A stretch of 62,920 nt of DNA. Origin: a virus. The stretch is taken from positions 1-62,920 of IMG/VR virus record IMGVR_UViG_3300017783_003723; one strand, 5' to 3'. Position 1 is the stretch's first letter. Each line of letters begins with the position of its first letter. The position numbers were made by a program, and so were the translations under genes. Shown in pieces: positions 1 through 9,497 of this stretch. The notes beneath the pieces are model-generated. The model saw only the letters and a program-made list of their open reading frames with translations. It did no database searches and was not told where the DNA came from.

Positions 1-3000
1 TTCACTACCAACTAGTTTTTCTCCGTCAAAGAAACCATACATTCTAGTGTTGGGTTTTAATCTTTGTCCGACAAAGAAGAGCAGTTTTTCTCTCATATAC
101 ATATCTAAAGTAGCCGATATTAACTTTTTACCTATGTCTACTTGTTGATGACTATGAACCGACGAGGATGCCGTAAGCATTCGTTTAGTTGCGGTAGCCG
201 TCATGGTCGTACTATTTGATATTGTTTCCCCTTTTATTTTTCCCGTTACCGAAGTAATTGTGTCTGCTCCAATATAAGCATCCATAGATATAGTACCACT
301 GGTTTTAACATCTACTCTGGTACGACCACCTTGATCGCTCCCCCCAGCATCAATGGTAGTGCTAGTATTTGCGTCTTGATAAACGCCGTTATGAACCATG
401 GCTTCTGGGGGATACATTATAGTTCCACCGGTATCGCCGCCGGTCCGACCGGTAATAATTTCGTTTTCCGGTATGCTTCTTTCAAATGGCTCTACTACTT
501 TGTCGTTAGTTGACGATGCAAAACTTATATCATAGTCTGCTATAATTCCAGCGTTGTTAATATCATTTGCTAAAATCTGACCAAATGTATTAAGGCTATT
601 GTCATTAACATATCTAGTTCCAGCATCTTGTGGCAATTCAGAATTAGAGCCTCTAGGCGAAACATCTAAATCTCCTGCCCAATCAAACAATAACTCGCCT
701 ACACAATTTCTTGGTTTAGACGAAAATCTGTTTTCTGAAAATACTGTCTTTGTAAAAGGAAGAGTAACAATTTCTGCTGATTGTTTTATTCCAGTAGAAG
801 TAGTATCATTCAGTTGTAATCCTATGTGGGTTTGATCTCTTGCAGGACCAACTCTTCTGAATATAGGATCAATAGCACATTTAAATCCAGGATCTCCTAC
901 ATCACTAAGAGAATGATCTGAAAAGGTATTAATAAAAATACCATTTTTAAATCTAGTATTTCCATCTGCATCTTCTATGTTCATGTTTTGTTGTTCTTGC
1001 TCCATAAGAGAAAGTGCAGTGTAGTATTCTAATCGATTAATTCTTGTTTCGATTCTACTAATGTCCGACATAGAATATCTACGAGCTAACGTCAGCTTTC
1101 TACCTACTACATTTGGATGTCTTGTAATAGCTCCGAGAAATGGAGATACACTAGGATATGGAGGAATACCTATACCTGCAATTGACATTCCTTCTGAATC
1201 CGGAATTACAGGCACTTGAGGATTAAGAGAAGGAACACCTTTAATTACATTAAATTTTCCTGTAGGTGTAATCGTTACTACATCTTGTCTAGCAAGATAA
1301 AATTCTACATCAGTTGTAAAATTGTGTATGGGTGATGGGTGTTGTAGTCCGTCAGAAGGAGGATTAATAGTATTACTTCTGGTTGGATTTTCAGTTGCGG
1401 CAGCCAAATTAGCTGTTGCTGTAATCGCAGTATTAACAACATAAGGTCTAAAGTCAATACAGTCTTGTAATCTATAAGGTCCTGATTTTGATCTATATAC
1501 AGGCATCTGATATGAAAAAATACCAGTATTTCCCGTATCGTCTATTGGATATGAATCAATTGCAAAATAAGTTCCACCAGTAGCCGCATAGTTTGGTGTG
1601 AAACATTTAAGTTTTACAACTATTTTTTTATTGGTAGTAGAAATTGGTTTTGTATCACTCTTAACTAATTTACCGTGACCATAAACATTGTCTGTTTGAC
1701 CAGTATCTAAAACAAAATTGGCTTGCACATTATTTGTTGCTTCTGAATAAGTTGAACCCACATAAACTTCATCTATTTGGAAAACATCAGATATTCCTAA
1801 ATCCCATGGACCGTTTGCTCCACCAAAATTTGTAGCAGTATCGATTTTAACATAAACATTAGATACTAAATTTTTTGGTGTTGGTTGAGCATCAACATTA
1901 ACGACTTTTACAAACATTTTTGCCGTAAATGCTCCACTAACAGTTCCTAAATCGAAACTGATTGCACCAGTACTAGCACTTGTAATCATAGAAGGAGTTA
2001 GTGGAATTACTCTTCCTTCTTGAGTTGCAGTACCATTAATAGTTTCAGCCTGAGTTGCTACCGCTATGAAATTTTGATCGATGATTGTTTGTGTAACACT
2101 TCCTGAATATGGAAATTGAGAAGTTCCTGTAGTACTTATGGTTGTAGTACCATCAGAAGCAAAAGTTACATCAAATTCTTCTTGATAGAAGTATTGTGTA
2201 TCATAGCTACCACCACCAGCTGCCGCAAGAGTTTTTGCATTTGAGTATGGAGCCCTAAAGATTAATTTGTTTTGTGTTTGTTCTTTAATTTTTGCAATTG
2301 CAGGACTACCCTCAAGAACTATATCAGCAAATCCACTATCAGTACTATTTGAATAGTATAATCCTTGAGCGTCTTCAAGTTTACCTTTTGTTATTGAAAT
2401 ATCATACAAGTATATTCTATATTTACAAGTTGATGTACCAATAGTACCAGATTCGTAATATAGATTTTTAATTTTTGCTTGACCAATAATATTACTAGAT
2501 GTTGGTGCGGCTGTAGAACCATAACCACCACCAGATGCCGCATTTTTTGCGGTGTCATAAAGTGTTACTAAATCTCCATCTTTAATATTCCAAGCACCGA
2601 CAAATTCATCTACAATGAAATAGTTTCCGTATCCTGTTGATATAGTTTGACCTTCTTGAATTGTTGTCGTTGTTGCTTTATCAATATCTACTACTGTTGG
2701 AGTTCGAAAATTATATCTATATCCACCAACATATGCAGTACCATTACCAATAATACACGCTAATTTTTGCGAGTTTCCTGGTCTGTCAGGATCGTCAGAC
2801 GCAAATTTACCATTATTAAAAGAAGTTTTAAGATGCTCTTGAACCTGCAAAGTAAATGGTTCAACCATGTAGTTACCAGATTCTTCATGCGTTCTTTCAG
2901 CAAGAATTCTACCCAGTTCAGCAAGAGCGCCAGCATCGTCTGGAAGTTTTTGATAATAACTACCGTCTATAATTTTGTCAACAGCAACGAAATCTTCGTC

Positions 3001-3840
3001 GGCTTCTAACACGAAATTGTTATCGACTGTAAGTGCTTTTTTGGCTATTGTTGTTGCAATTTTAAATCTATCTGCACCCGGTGCGTTGTAATTAAATGAA
3101 CCAGATGCGGGATCAAGTAGAGATGCATCAGAATCAGAATTTACTACAGATTCAGTTACTTTAAGACCTACGTAGAAACTTCCATCAGTTTTATATTTGT
3201 CTAATAAAATTTCTTGTCTGTTGTGAGTTACAAATTGTTTTTTTGCAAAAAATACACCGTCTGCAATTACGAAAAACAATCCATAACCATAATAGTTTAA
3301 AGATATGTCAGTATTACTTGTTGTATTATCAACTACAAATGTTTTATTATTTCTGGCAGTTACAGTTGATGATACAGTAAGAGTTTCTCCTTTGTCAAAG
3401 TGAATCGAACTACCCTCAGATCCAGCGCCAGTAGGATTACCACCAATGTAAGCTAGGTAAAAAGTTTTCTTATCTCTATTATCAGAGTCAGTACCAGTTT
3501 GCGATGATAAAATTTTTGCTGTGATTCCAGTAACTGATCCTGTAATCGTATCTCCCACATATGTTGATAGATCGGCATCTACAACGGTAGTGCCAGAAGC
3601 GTCAACATCATTGATTTTAATATATGGTTTACGTAAAATTGTGGACTCACCACCAAATACTCTTTGACCATCTGAAAGAGCAAACCTAGCAGAATTGTTG
3701 ATAGCGTTAGAAAGATATGACTGAAGTTGAGTTAATTCTCTTGCCTGTACGGCTACACCAGGTTTGAAAAGAACTCTTTCAAACTGTTTTGATGCATCAA
3801 AATCGTCATAATATGGTGATACGTTAAGGTCTAGTGCCAT
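1..3840 (-). CDS. Large tail fibre/baseplate structural protein, DUF4815-type (3' end beyond window)
   Basis: A minus-strand reading frame starts at ATG 3840 and stays open for 1280 codons to the left edge, so the C-terminus is missing. The N-terminus has the pattern ALDLNVSPYYDDF followed by KQFERVLFKPG and QARELTQLQSYL, which I recognise from DUF4815 structural proteins of T4-like marine phages. Near the window edge the motif LKPNTRMYGFFDG appears, a phrase common in long fibre proteins of these phages. It lies just downstream of gp8, where T4 keeps genes 9-12, so a fibre or fibre-attachment role is inferred. An AGGACA ribosome-binding sequence precedes the ATG. The assignment to a particular T4 gene is not possible from sequence alone. 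Confidence 0.85.
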   Translation of the reverse strand, partial: MALDLNVSPYYDDFDASKQFERVLFKPGVAVQARELTQLQSYLSNAINNSARFALSDGQRVFGGESTILRKPYIKINDVDASGTTVVDADLSTYVGDTITGSVTGITAKILSSQTGTDSDNRDKKTFYLAYIGGNPTGAGSEGSSIHFDKGETLTVSSTVTARNNKTFVVDNTTSNTDISLNYYGYGLFFVIADGVFFAKKQFVTHNRQEILLDKYKTDGSFYVGLKVTESVVNSDSDASLLDPASGSFNYNAPGADRFKIATTIAKKALTVDNNFVLEADEDFVAVDKIIDGSYYQKLPDDAGALAELGRILAERTHEESGNYMVEPFTLQVQEHLKTSFNNGKFASDDPDRPGNSQKLACIIGNGTAYVGGYRYNFRTPTVVDIDKATTTTIQEGQTISTGYGNYFIVDEFVGAWNIKDGDLVTLYDTAKNAASGGGYGSTAAPTSSNIIGQAKIKNLYYESGTIGTSTCKYRIYLYDISITKGKLEDAQGLYYSNSTDSGFADIVLEGSPAIAKIKEQTQNKLIFRAPYSNAKTLAAAGGGSYDTQYFYQEEFDVTFASDGTTTISTTGTSQFPYSGSVTQTIIDQNFIAVATQAETINGTATQEGRVIPLTPSMITSASTGAISFDLGTVSGAFTAKMFVKVVNVDAQPTPKNLVSNVYVKIDTATNFGGANGPWDLGISDVFQIDEVYVGSTYSEATNNVQANFVLDTGQTDNVYGHGKLVKSDTKPISTTNKKIVVKLKCFTPNYAATGGTYFAIDSYPIDDTGNTGIFSYQMPVYRSKSGPYRLQDCIDFRPYVVNTAITATANLAAATENPTRSNTINPPSDGLQHPSPIHNFTTDVEFYLARQDVVTITPTGKFNVIKGVPSLNPQVPVIPDSEGMSIAGIGIPPYPSVSPFLGAITRHPNVVGRKLTLARRYSMSDISRIETRINRLEYYTALSLMEQEQQNMNIEDADGNTRFKNGIFINTFSDHSLSDVGDPGFKCAIDPIFRRVGPARDQTHIGLQLNDTTSTGIKQSAEIVTLPFTKTVFSENRFSSKPRNCVGELLFDWAGDLDVSPRGSNSELPQDAGTRYVNDNSLNTFGQILANDINNAGIIADYDISFASSTNDKVVEPFERSIPENEIITGRTGGDTGGTIMYPPEAMVHNGVYQDANTSTTIDAGGSDQGGRTRVDVKTSGTISMDAYIGADTITSVTGKIKGETISNSTTMTATATKRMLTASSSVHSHQQVDIGKKLISATLDMYMREKLLFFVGQRLKPNTRMYGFFDGEKLVGSE

Positions 3841-3849
3841 TTTTTTGTC

Positions 3850-5475
3850 CTAAAATTTAAATACGACTTTAATAGTTTCTGTTTGATCAACATCTCTGAC
3901 AACAGGTCGTCTATTGTCAATGTAAAGGATATCTCCTGAAAATACATCTATCTCTGGGTTTGTAATACTATTTATACTCAAATTTCCAGTTGATGTTGTC
4001 TCGTTTGTTAATGTTGACGTAGCAGTTATATTGCCATATATTCGTTGTAAGTATATTTGATCGTATGCGGCGTTGTCATCAGAATCTACTTTTTGTATTA
4101 CAATAAATTTTCCACCGTCAGATGATGTTATAACATCGTCTAAACTATACTCGCCTGTGTTTGATACTGAAACTATAAAACATGGAGTTGCAGTTGTATT
4201 GGTAAACAATGTGCTACTTCCATATTGTGTAATATTTTTTATGATACCGATCTGTCTAAAATCTTGACCAGCAGGTGGTGATGAGAGTGGATCTCCAACA
4301 ATGATATCATCATTATCATTTGCAAATGATACATTTACGCCAAGATTTGTAGCAAACAATTCTTTTTGTGCGTGTGCTCCATGACCGTTAATAGGAGAAG
4401 CCACTGCTCGGAATATTGCACCACTACCAGTACCTAAAGTTTGTGTAACAGTAATATCAGCAAAAGTGTATCCTGTTCCTGGTGATACTATAGTAACTGA
4501 CGTAATTTCTCCTCTTGCATTAATAGTTGCAGTAGCAGTTGCTCCTGTTCCATCACCAGTAATAGTGATTAATGCATCACCGGAAGTATAGTCTACTCCA
4601 GTATTGGTAACTACAATACGATCAAGAGTACCTGCTACTGCTTGTGATTCAACGTTTGACTGTAGTGTATCTGTCTCTGTTGATCCTAAAGTAGCTGTAG
4701 CGGCAGCACCAGTGCCTCCACCACCAGTAAACTTAACAAAAGCGAATGAATATCCAAAACCTTCTGTATCTAAAGTAATTCCTGTTACTGCTCCACCAGT
4801 TAATGTAGCAGTTGCAGATGCTCCTGTTCCATCACCTTCAATAGTGACAATAGGCGCACTAGTATATCCAGAACCACCAGCAGTTACCGTTAGGGTATCA
4901 ATTTCTCCATTTACATCAAATGCTGGTTGACCAGAACCAGAAGCCTTTCTTACAGGAAGATAATCATCCGTTAAGAACTTACCTCTATCTGCCACAGCAA
5001 CTTGGTACATGAATTTCCATTTGTACCCGTCATTTAACTCAAATACTTCTGAGCCTGTACTGGTTGGTTTTCTGATACTCTGAGCACCACTATTATTTTC
5101 AATACATTTATATACATTAAAATCACTTGTCATCACATAAAACAATGATGATGCCAAAGATGTAGCTCCACTAGTTGCAGTATTTGATGCTGTATAACCA
5201 TCGTCATACTGATCATAAACCGTACCACTTACCCAATCTCTGCGCGTGGCAAGAAGACAGCAATCTGCTCCTTGAACTCTTTTTACAAAGAGAGCATCGC
5301 GCCTAACATCAGAAAGTTGTGTTTGTGCGTCTTCAGGAATAGTTGGTACCAGGTCATCTGTCCAGGGTAATGGTCTACTCGCATAAAAATAAAAGTAGTC
5401 ATTATTGTTAAATACATCCCTATAGAATGACCTAGCGTTTTGTACTCTAGCCTGATTTGTAAGTAGTAAAGTCAC
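3850..5475 (-). CDS. 8: Baseplate wedge protein gp8-like, with inserted glycine-rich beta repeats
   Basis: 541 aa, starting at GTG 5475 with an upstream TAGGTA ribosome-binding sequence. The N-terminal part, with SFYRDVF, WVSGTVYDQYDDGY and VMTSDFNVYKC, matches the gp8 wedge family of T4-like marine phages. The end of the domain, GHGAHAQKELFATNLGVNVSF, is also typical. T4 gp8 is 334 aa. The extra length comes from about three or four copies of a GxGYTSAPxVxIxGDGTGAxAxATL repeat at roughly residues 190-345. In T4, gp8 links the baseplate wedge to peripheral components. It sits downstream of the 1165-aa protein in T4-like gene order 6-7-8. Confidence 0.85.
   Translation of the reverse strand: MTLLLTNQARVQNARSFYRDVFNNNDYFYFYASRPLPWTDDLVPTIPEDAQTQLSDVRRDALFVKRVQGADCCLLATRRDWVSGTVYDQYDDGYTASNTATSGATSLASSLFYVMTSDFNVYKCIENNSGAQSIRKPTSTGSEVFELNDGYKWKFMYQVAVADRGKFLTDDYLPVRKASGSGQPAFDVNGEIDTLTVTAGGSGYTSAPIVTIEGDGTGASATATLTGGAVTGITLDTEGFGYSFAFVKFTGGGGTGAAATATLGSTETDTLQSNVESQAVAGTLDRIVVTNTGVDYTSGDALITITGDGTGATATATINARGEITSVTIVSPGTGYTFADITVTQTLGTGSGAIFRAVASPINGHGAHAQKELFATNLGVNVSFANDNDDIIVGDPLSSPPAGQDFRQIGIIKNITQYGSSTLFTNTTATPCFIVSVSNTGEYSLDDVITSSDGGKFIVIQKVDSDDNAAYDQIYLQRIYGNITATSTLTNETTSTGNLSINSITNPEIDVFSGDILYIDNRRPVVRDVDQTETIKVVFKF
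3969..3976 (-). promoter_or_regulatory. Possible T4-type late promoter inside gp8
   Basis: An exact TATAAATA octamer lies on the minus strand about 130 bases upstream of the DUF4815-type gene. In T4 this octamer is the whole late promoter. It is inside the gp8 coding region, and in DNA this AT-rich several chance copies are expected, so support comes only from its placement before a structural gene. Confidence 0.35.
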
Positions 5476-5495
5476 TATTAGATACCTAAACTATA

Positions 5496-5948
5496 TTAAG
5501 AATCAGCTACAGTTACGGTCCAAGTAATCTTCAACGTATCCGCGGCACCTTTGTTAACCACTGCAAAAACAGTGCGACACAATAATGTTCCACCACTTGA
5601 TGCATTCAATACACCGGCTTCAACTACTGCACCAGTACCAGTACCAGCTGGAAAATCTCCAATATACTGTACAGATGAATTGGTAACAGTAGTAGATGTT
5701 AATGCAACTCTACCCAATTCTGTTCCAAGTGCTGTATCAGCAGAGGCTGCGGCAGTACTGCTTGATCCAATTGCCATGTGTGACATTGCAGTTGGAGCAG
5801 AAGATGCACCCAATCTACTTGCGATGTGGTCTAGACCATCGTCTACTACCACGTTGGTAACCGAACGCTCTTCTTTCAAAGAACCATCTGGTCCATAAAG
5901 TGCTACGTGCAACTTGCCTGTAGCGTTTAGTTTTAACTTGCTGTCCAT
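5496..5948 (-). CDS. Small virion structural protein, probably tail fibre related
   Basis: 150 aa, ATG at 5948 preceded by GGAGAT. The start, LKLNATGKLHVALYGPDGSLKEE, reads like the first strands of a beta-rich fibre or tip domain, and the rest is Ala/Ser/Thr-rich and beta-predicted by eye. It lies between gp8 and the gp7-position gene and has its own TATAAATA late promoter 40 bases upstream, which supports a virion role. I recognise similar short proteins in marine myoviruses but no assigned function. Confidence 0.65.
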   Translation of the reverse strand: MDSKLKLNATGKLHVALYGPDGSLKEERSVTNVVVDDGLDHIASRLGASSAPTAMSHMAIGSSSTAAASADTALGTELGRVALTSTTVTNSSVQYIGDFPAGTGTGAVVEAGVLNASSGGTLLCRTVFAVVNKGAADTLKITWTVTVADS

Positions 5949-5987
5949 TTTTATCTCCTATGGGTTTTTACGAACATTTTACAATTC

Positions 5988-5995
5988 TATTTATA
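5988..5995 (-). promoter_or_regulatory. T4-type late promoter TATAAATA
   Basis: An exact TATAAATA octamer on the minus strand sits in the 51-base gap between the gp7-position gene and the 150-aa gene. The octamer ends 39 bases before ATG 5948 and leaves room for a leader with the GGAGAT ribosome-binding site. An intergenic position directly upstream of a virion gene makes this more convincing than copies inside genes. Confidence 0.7.
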
Positions 5996-5999
5996 ACAC

Positions 6000-8900
6000 T
6001 TACGCAATGCTTCTTACTTCAGATGCGACATAATCTTCTAAGAAGTAATCAGTACTATCAACAAAATCTGTTTTTATAACTGATCCAGATTCATTTGCGT
6101 TTGATGTATCTGTTTTATTTATACTTGGGAATTTCAACACATTTTCAGATGTTTCTATAGACTCTGTAGGTAACATACCTACATCTTTTCCTGTCAAGAC
6201 ATCTTGTGATGAGTAAGTATCTGTATATGTTGTGGTAACATTCATCACATTTATTGGGTCAGCAGTTGAAACTATTTCTGTTGGACCCAAACCAATATTT
6301 AATAATTCTACATTGTCGGCAGTTGTCAGTGAATCATTTACCGCTCTAACTATAATCAGAGTAACCACAGCACTATCTTGAACATTGAATGTATCTGCTA
6401 TAATTCCTGATTGCCATTCGACTGAAGGTACATCTGAATAGTGCACCCTATCACCAGCATTATTTGAGTTGGCTTCTGAAGTTTCATCTGTATAGTCTTC
6501 AGCAAAGTAATTTGTCGCGTATGCACCAAAAGTTAGCTGATCAAAATGTTTATCAAAATGAAGTACTACAAGAGGAACACCAGCAGTATAATTACCATTA
6601 TCATTTGCAAAGTAATCTACCGCATATTCAGAATCGGTGTCTTCAAACTGATAAGAATCTGAAAGTGGTTTACTGGTTTCAAGTGCAGTTAAATCATCTG
6701 CATCATAAGTATCTGCCAATACACTTTCAATAACAAATAACGGAGCATTATCATCAACTATACTGTTGTCAATCAGAACAGCTTCTACATCGAATACAAG
6801 AGATCCGTGGAATGGATTAACTTCATCTGTATAAACAGTTTCTATATCTTTAGCAAGTAACTCAGTAAAGTCTGTAATATCTACTTTATTAAGACCTGGC
6901 TCCATAGAATAGTATGGCTCAGATGTTGCATATGTATCTGCTTCTGAAGGCAAGTGCATATCTTTTGCAACCGTTTCACTTACAAGAACTTCTTCTATAT
7001 CTGGCATAACCACATAGAAGAATAGATCAGTATCAACAGAAGTAACGGTATTAAAATCAATAGCATTTTTTATCTGTAGATCAGAGAATGCTACCATACC
7101 AGATGGATGAGCCGCTCGTTTTACAAATTCACCCCATTCTGATTTAGGTCTTTCCGATCTAATTTGATATGAGAATGCTTGATATAATCTACTATCTTGT
7201 ACTTTATTTGCATCGGATAAGAATCCACGAGTGTCTTCAAAGATTCCGGGATAAACTGCATTATACCCAGTAGTACAAGTAAGAGTTGTTGTATAACCTA
7301 AAGGAGATACAATATTAAAGTCGAATGTAGATGACTGGAATCCAACTCCGATAGCAATTACATCTAGTGCCGTTGGGAAATTATCTGTTCCAACTTGTGC
7401 GACTTTGACAAATGCGCGATTGGCAATACCAGTTAATGTGTAATCTTCACCAAAATAATCTAATGCGTAGGGACTTAACGTTGCATTTTCATCGACTTGA
7501 AAAGATTGTCCAACAGCAAAGCCTCCATTTGCCTCACCTGTTGTTGACTTTACTGCAACTTTATGTAAAATTCTATTTGGTATTGCTCTTTTACTGTTTG
7601 CATCAGTTCTGTCATCAGTTGGCAAACTTATGTAAGCCGCTTGGAAATAAAGTGATTCTCTCAATTGAGGAATATGATTATATCCAACTCCATTTTTATC
7701 GTCTACAAAAACTACAGACGTTGCTTTGCCATCCGTAACTCGTACAAGAGGCTCAGCAACTTGTGTAATTGTATCACTTGTGTCTGCTGTTACAATTAAC
7801 GGATGATTTGCTGAGTATTGTTCACCAGCACTATCGATGGTAATCGAAAATATTTTACCATCTGTAATTGTTGCAATATTAAATGTCAGCGCGGCGCCAC
7901 CACCATTTCCTAATCTTGTATCAGGAATAGTAATAGTCTCACCAGGAGCATAGTTATCTCCTACTGTGGTAATCGATACTGTAGCTTGACCAGTATTATC
8001 AACGACCACATTAAATTCTGCACCAGTACCATTTCCGTTTGTTGTATATTCTGTAGTGTCTATAACATAAGTGCCAGTAGTTCTACTAGCATCTGCTCCA
8101 CTTAAAGAATTTATCGTAGCAATTTTACCACCAAGTACGGGAGTATAAGTTGCTCCTGTTCCTATACTTGGAATTACAAAATCATCGGGTAATTCTAAAG
8201 TAAGTTCATATGCTTGCGGCACAGTGTAAGAAATTTTCTTAACCTGCTTGACAACCGTTTCTCTTTCTTTTCTAGTAGTAACTGATCCAGTAGATTCAAA
8301 GTAACTTATAATAACTGCTTTACCTTCAAACTCCGTGGGGTCATATATTGTACCACCAGTAGCAGGTAAGAATATATTTTCATATACTTTAACGACATAT
8401 TCCCTTGACCAATTATTGTCTGATGGTCTTAGAACAAGAGAATTAGGAACGAAAACTTCGATGTTTTCGTTGTACATTATCTTAAATAGATTTTCTATTG
8501 CTTTTTTAGTACCCTTAGAAGTATAGAAATCTGTTATGTGTTTAACAAGAAGATTTTTATCTGCTTGCATGGTAACAGGAAAATCTTTACCATAATCTTC
8601 AAAAAATTCATCTAAGAAATCAGTACTTGTTTCTTCTAAATTATCTTTAAAGTCAACATCTAATCTATCTTGTATGGTATTAATAACATTCGTAGGAGAA
8701 ATTCCAAAAGATGTGGTATTAGATTCAAGATACTCGTAATACTTTTTAATGAACGTAGCAAATAGAGGATATTCATCACGAACAAATTCTGGTATTTGAT
8801 TTGTTACAGTAGTAGATATTTTTTCTGGATAATAACTATTTTCTTTACCAACTTGATCTAATTCTACAGTTGCAGTAAATCCACTACCACCATTAATTTT

Positions 8901-9497
8901 TGTAACAGTAAACGTAATGTCATCTTCTTCACCTGTACCACCTATAGTAATAGCACCTACAGAAAGAACTTCTCCTATTCTATAATCTTCTCCTCCAGTA
9001 GGTAAAATCTTAACAATGTCTCCATTTTCTACTACAATATCAACAGTAAGTCCTGTTCCTATTCCATCAGATGATGTAGTTGCAATACCAGTATAAGTGC
9101 CATCATCTCTTAGTATGTCAGTAGTTGAAGTATTTGTTAATAGACTAGGAGTACCTAAAAGCTGTACAGTTGGTGCTGTGATATATCCGTCACCAATATT
9201 GGTAATATTAATTGCAGTGACTTCACCAGAAGAACTTAGTGTTGCTGTGGCTGTTGCTCGTACTAAATCATCGCCGGGTATTGTACTTGTTGGCGCACCG
9301 ATTAATACTTTTAAATCTGCTACAAGAGTAGTTGTAGTTTGTCCAAAATAAAGAACATAGTTTTCTCCAAAATAGTCAATAGCATATTGCTGGTCTCCAG
9401 AAGTCAATACATTTGAATTGCCTGGCTGAAATCCACTACCGCCGTTCGTGACGGTAATATTTTTTAAGAATTTTTGAAATCTAGGAGCTACACTCAT
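6000..9497 (-). CDS. Very large baseplate/tail structural protein in the gp7 position
   Basis: 1165 aa. The start overlaps the gp6 stop as TAATG at 9497. Residues about 230-360 hold a conserved segment (EFVRDEYPLFATFIKKYYEYLE, then TSKGTKKAIENLFKIMYNE, then VFVPNSLVLRPSDNNW) that I recognise from large structural proteins of T4-like marine phages. The flanks carry glycine-rich beta repeats like those in gp8. The C-terminal third contains several copies of a YAxDYFxEDY motif. Gene order 25-PAAR-6-this-x-8 matches T4 25...6-7-8, so it may do the job of gp7 in the wedge. That equivalence rests on position, not on visible similarity to T4 gp7. Confidence 0.75.
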   Translation of the reverse strand: MSVAPRFQKFLKNITVTNGGSGFQPGNSNVLTSGDQQYAIDYFGENYVLYFGQTTTTLVADLKVLIGAPTSTIPGDDLVRATATATLSSSGEVTAINITNIGDGYITAPTVQLLGTPSLLTNTSTTDILRDDGTYTGIATTSSDGIGTGLTVDIVVENGDIVKILPTGGEDYRIGEVLSVGAITIGGTGEEDDITFTVTKINGGSGFTATVELDQVGKENSYYPEKISTTVTNQIPEFVRDEYPLFATFIKKYYEYLESNTTSFGISPTNVINTIQDRLDVDFKDNLEETSTDFLDEFFEDYGKDFPVTMQADKNLLVKHITDFYTSKGTKKAIENLFKIMYNENIEVFVPNSLVLRPSDNNWSREYVVKVYENIFLPATGGTIYDPTEFEGKAVIISYFESTGSVTTRKERETVVKQVKKISYTVPQAYELTLELPDDFVIPSIGTGATYTPVLGGKIATINSLSGADASRTTGTYVIDTTEYTTNGNGTGAEFNVVVDNTGQATVSITTVGDNYAPGETITIPDTRLGNGGGAALTFNIATITDGKIFSITIDSAGEQYSANHPLIVTADTSDTITQVAEPLVRVTDGKATSVVFVDDKNGVGYNHIPQLRESLYFQAAYISLPTDDRTDANSKRAIPNRILHKVAVKSTTGEANGGFAVGQSFQVDENATLSPYALDYFGEDYTLTGIANRAFVKVAQVGTDNFPTALDVIAIGVGFQSSTFDFNIVSPLGYTTTLTCTTGYNAVYPGIFEDTRGFLSDANKVQDSRLYQAFSYQIRSERPKSEWGEFVKRAAHPSGMVAFSDLQIKNAIDFNTVTSVDTDLFFYVVMPDIEEVLVSETVAKDMHLPSEADTYATSEPYYSMEPGLNKVDITDFTELLAKDIETVYTDEVNPFHGSLVFDVEAVLIDNSIVDDNAPLFVIESVLADTYDADDLTALETSKPLSDSYQFEDTDSEYAVDYFANDNGNYTAGVPLVVLHFDKHFDQLTFGAYATNYFAEDYTDETSEANSNNAGDRVHYSDVPSVEWQSGIIADTFNVQDSAVVTLIIVRAVNDSLTTADNVELLNIGLGPTEIVSTADPINVMNVTTTYTDTYSSQDVLTGKDVGMLPTESIETSENVLKFPSINKTDTSNANESGSVIKTDFVDSTDYFLEDYVASEVRSIA

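Noticed and set aside
4604-4930. Plus-strand open frames over gp8 and other structural genes
   Set aside because: They are antisense shadows of repeat-rich minus-strand genes (Val/Pro-rich), without promoters or ribosome-binding sites.
6116-6123. Exact TATAAATA inside the gp7-position gene
   Set aside because: Lies in coding DNA 128 bases upstream of a better placed intergenic copy at 5988; likely chance in AT-rich DNA.
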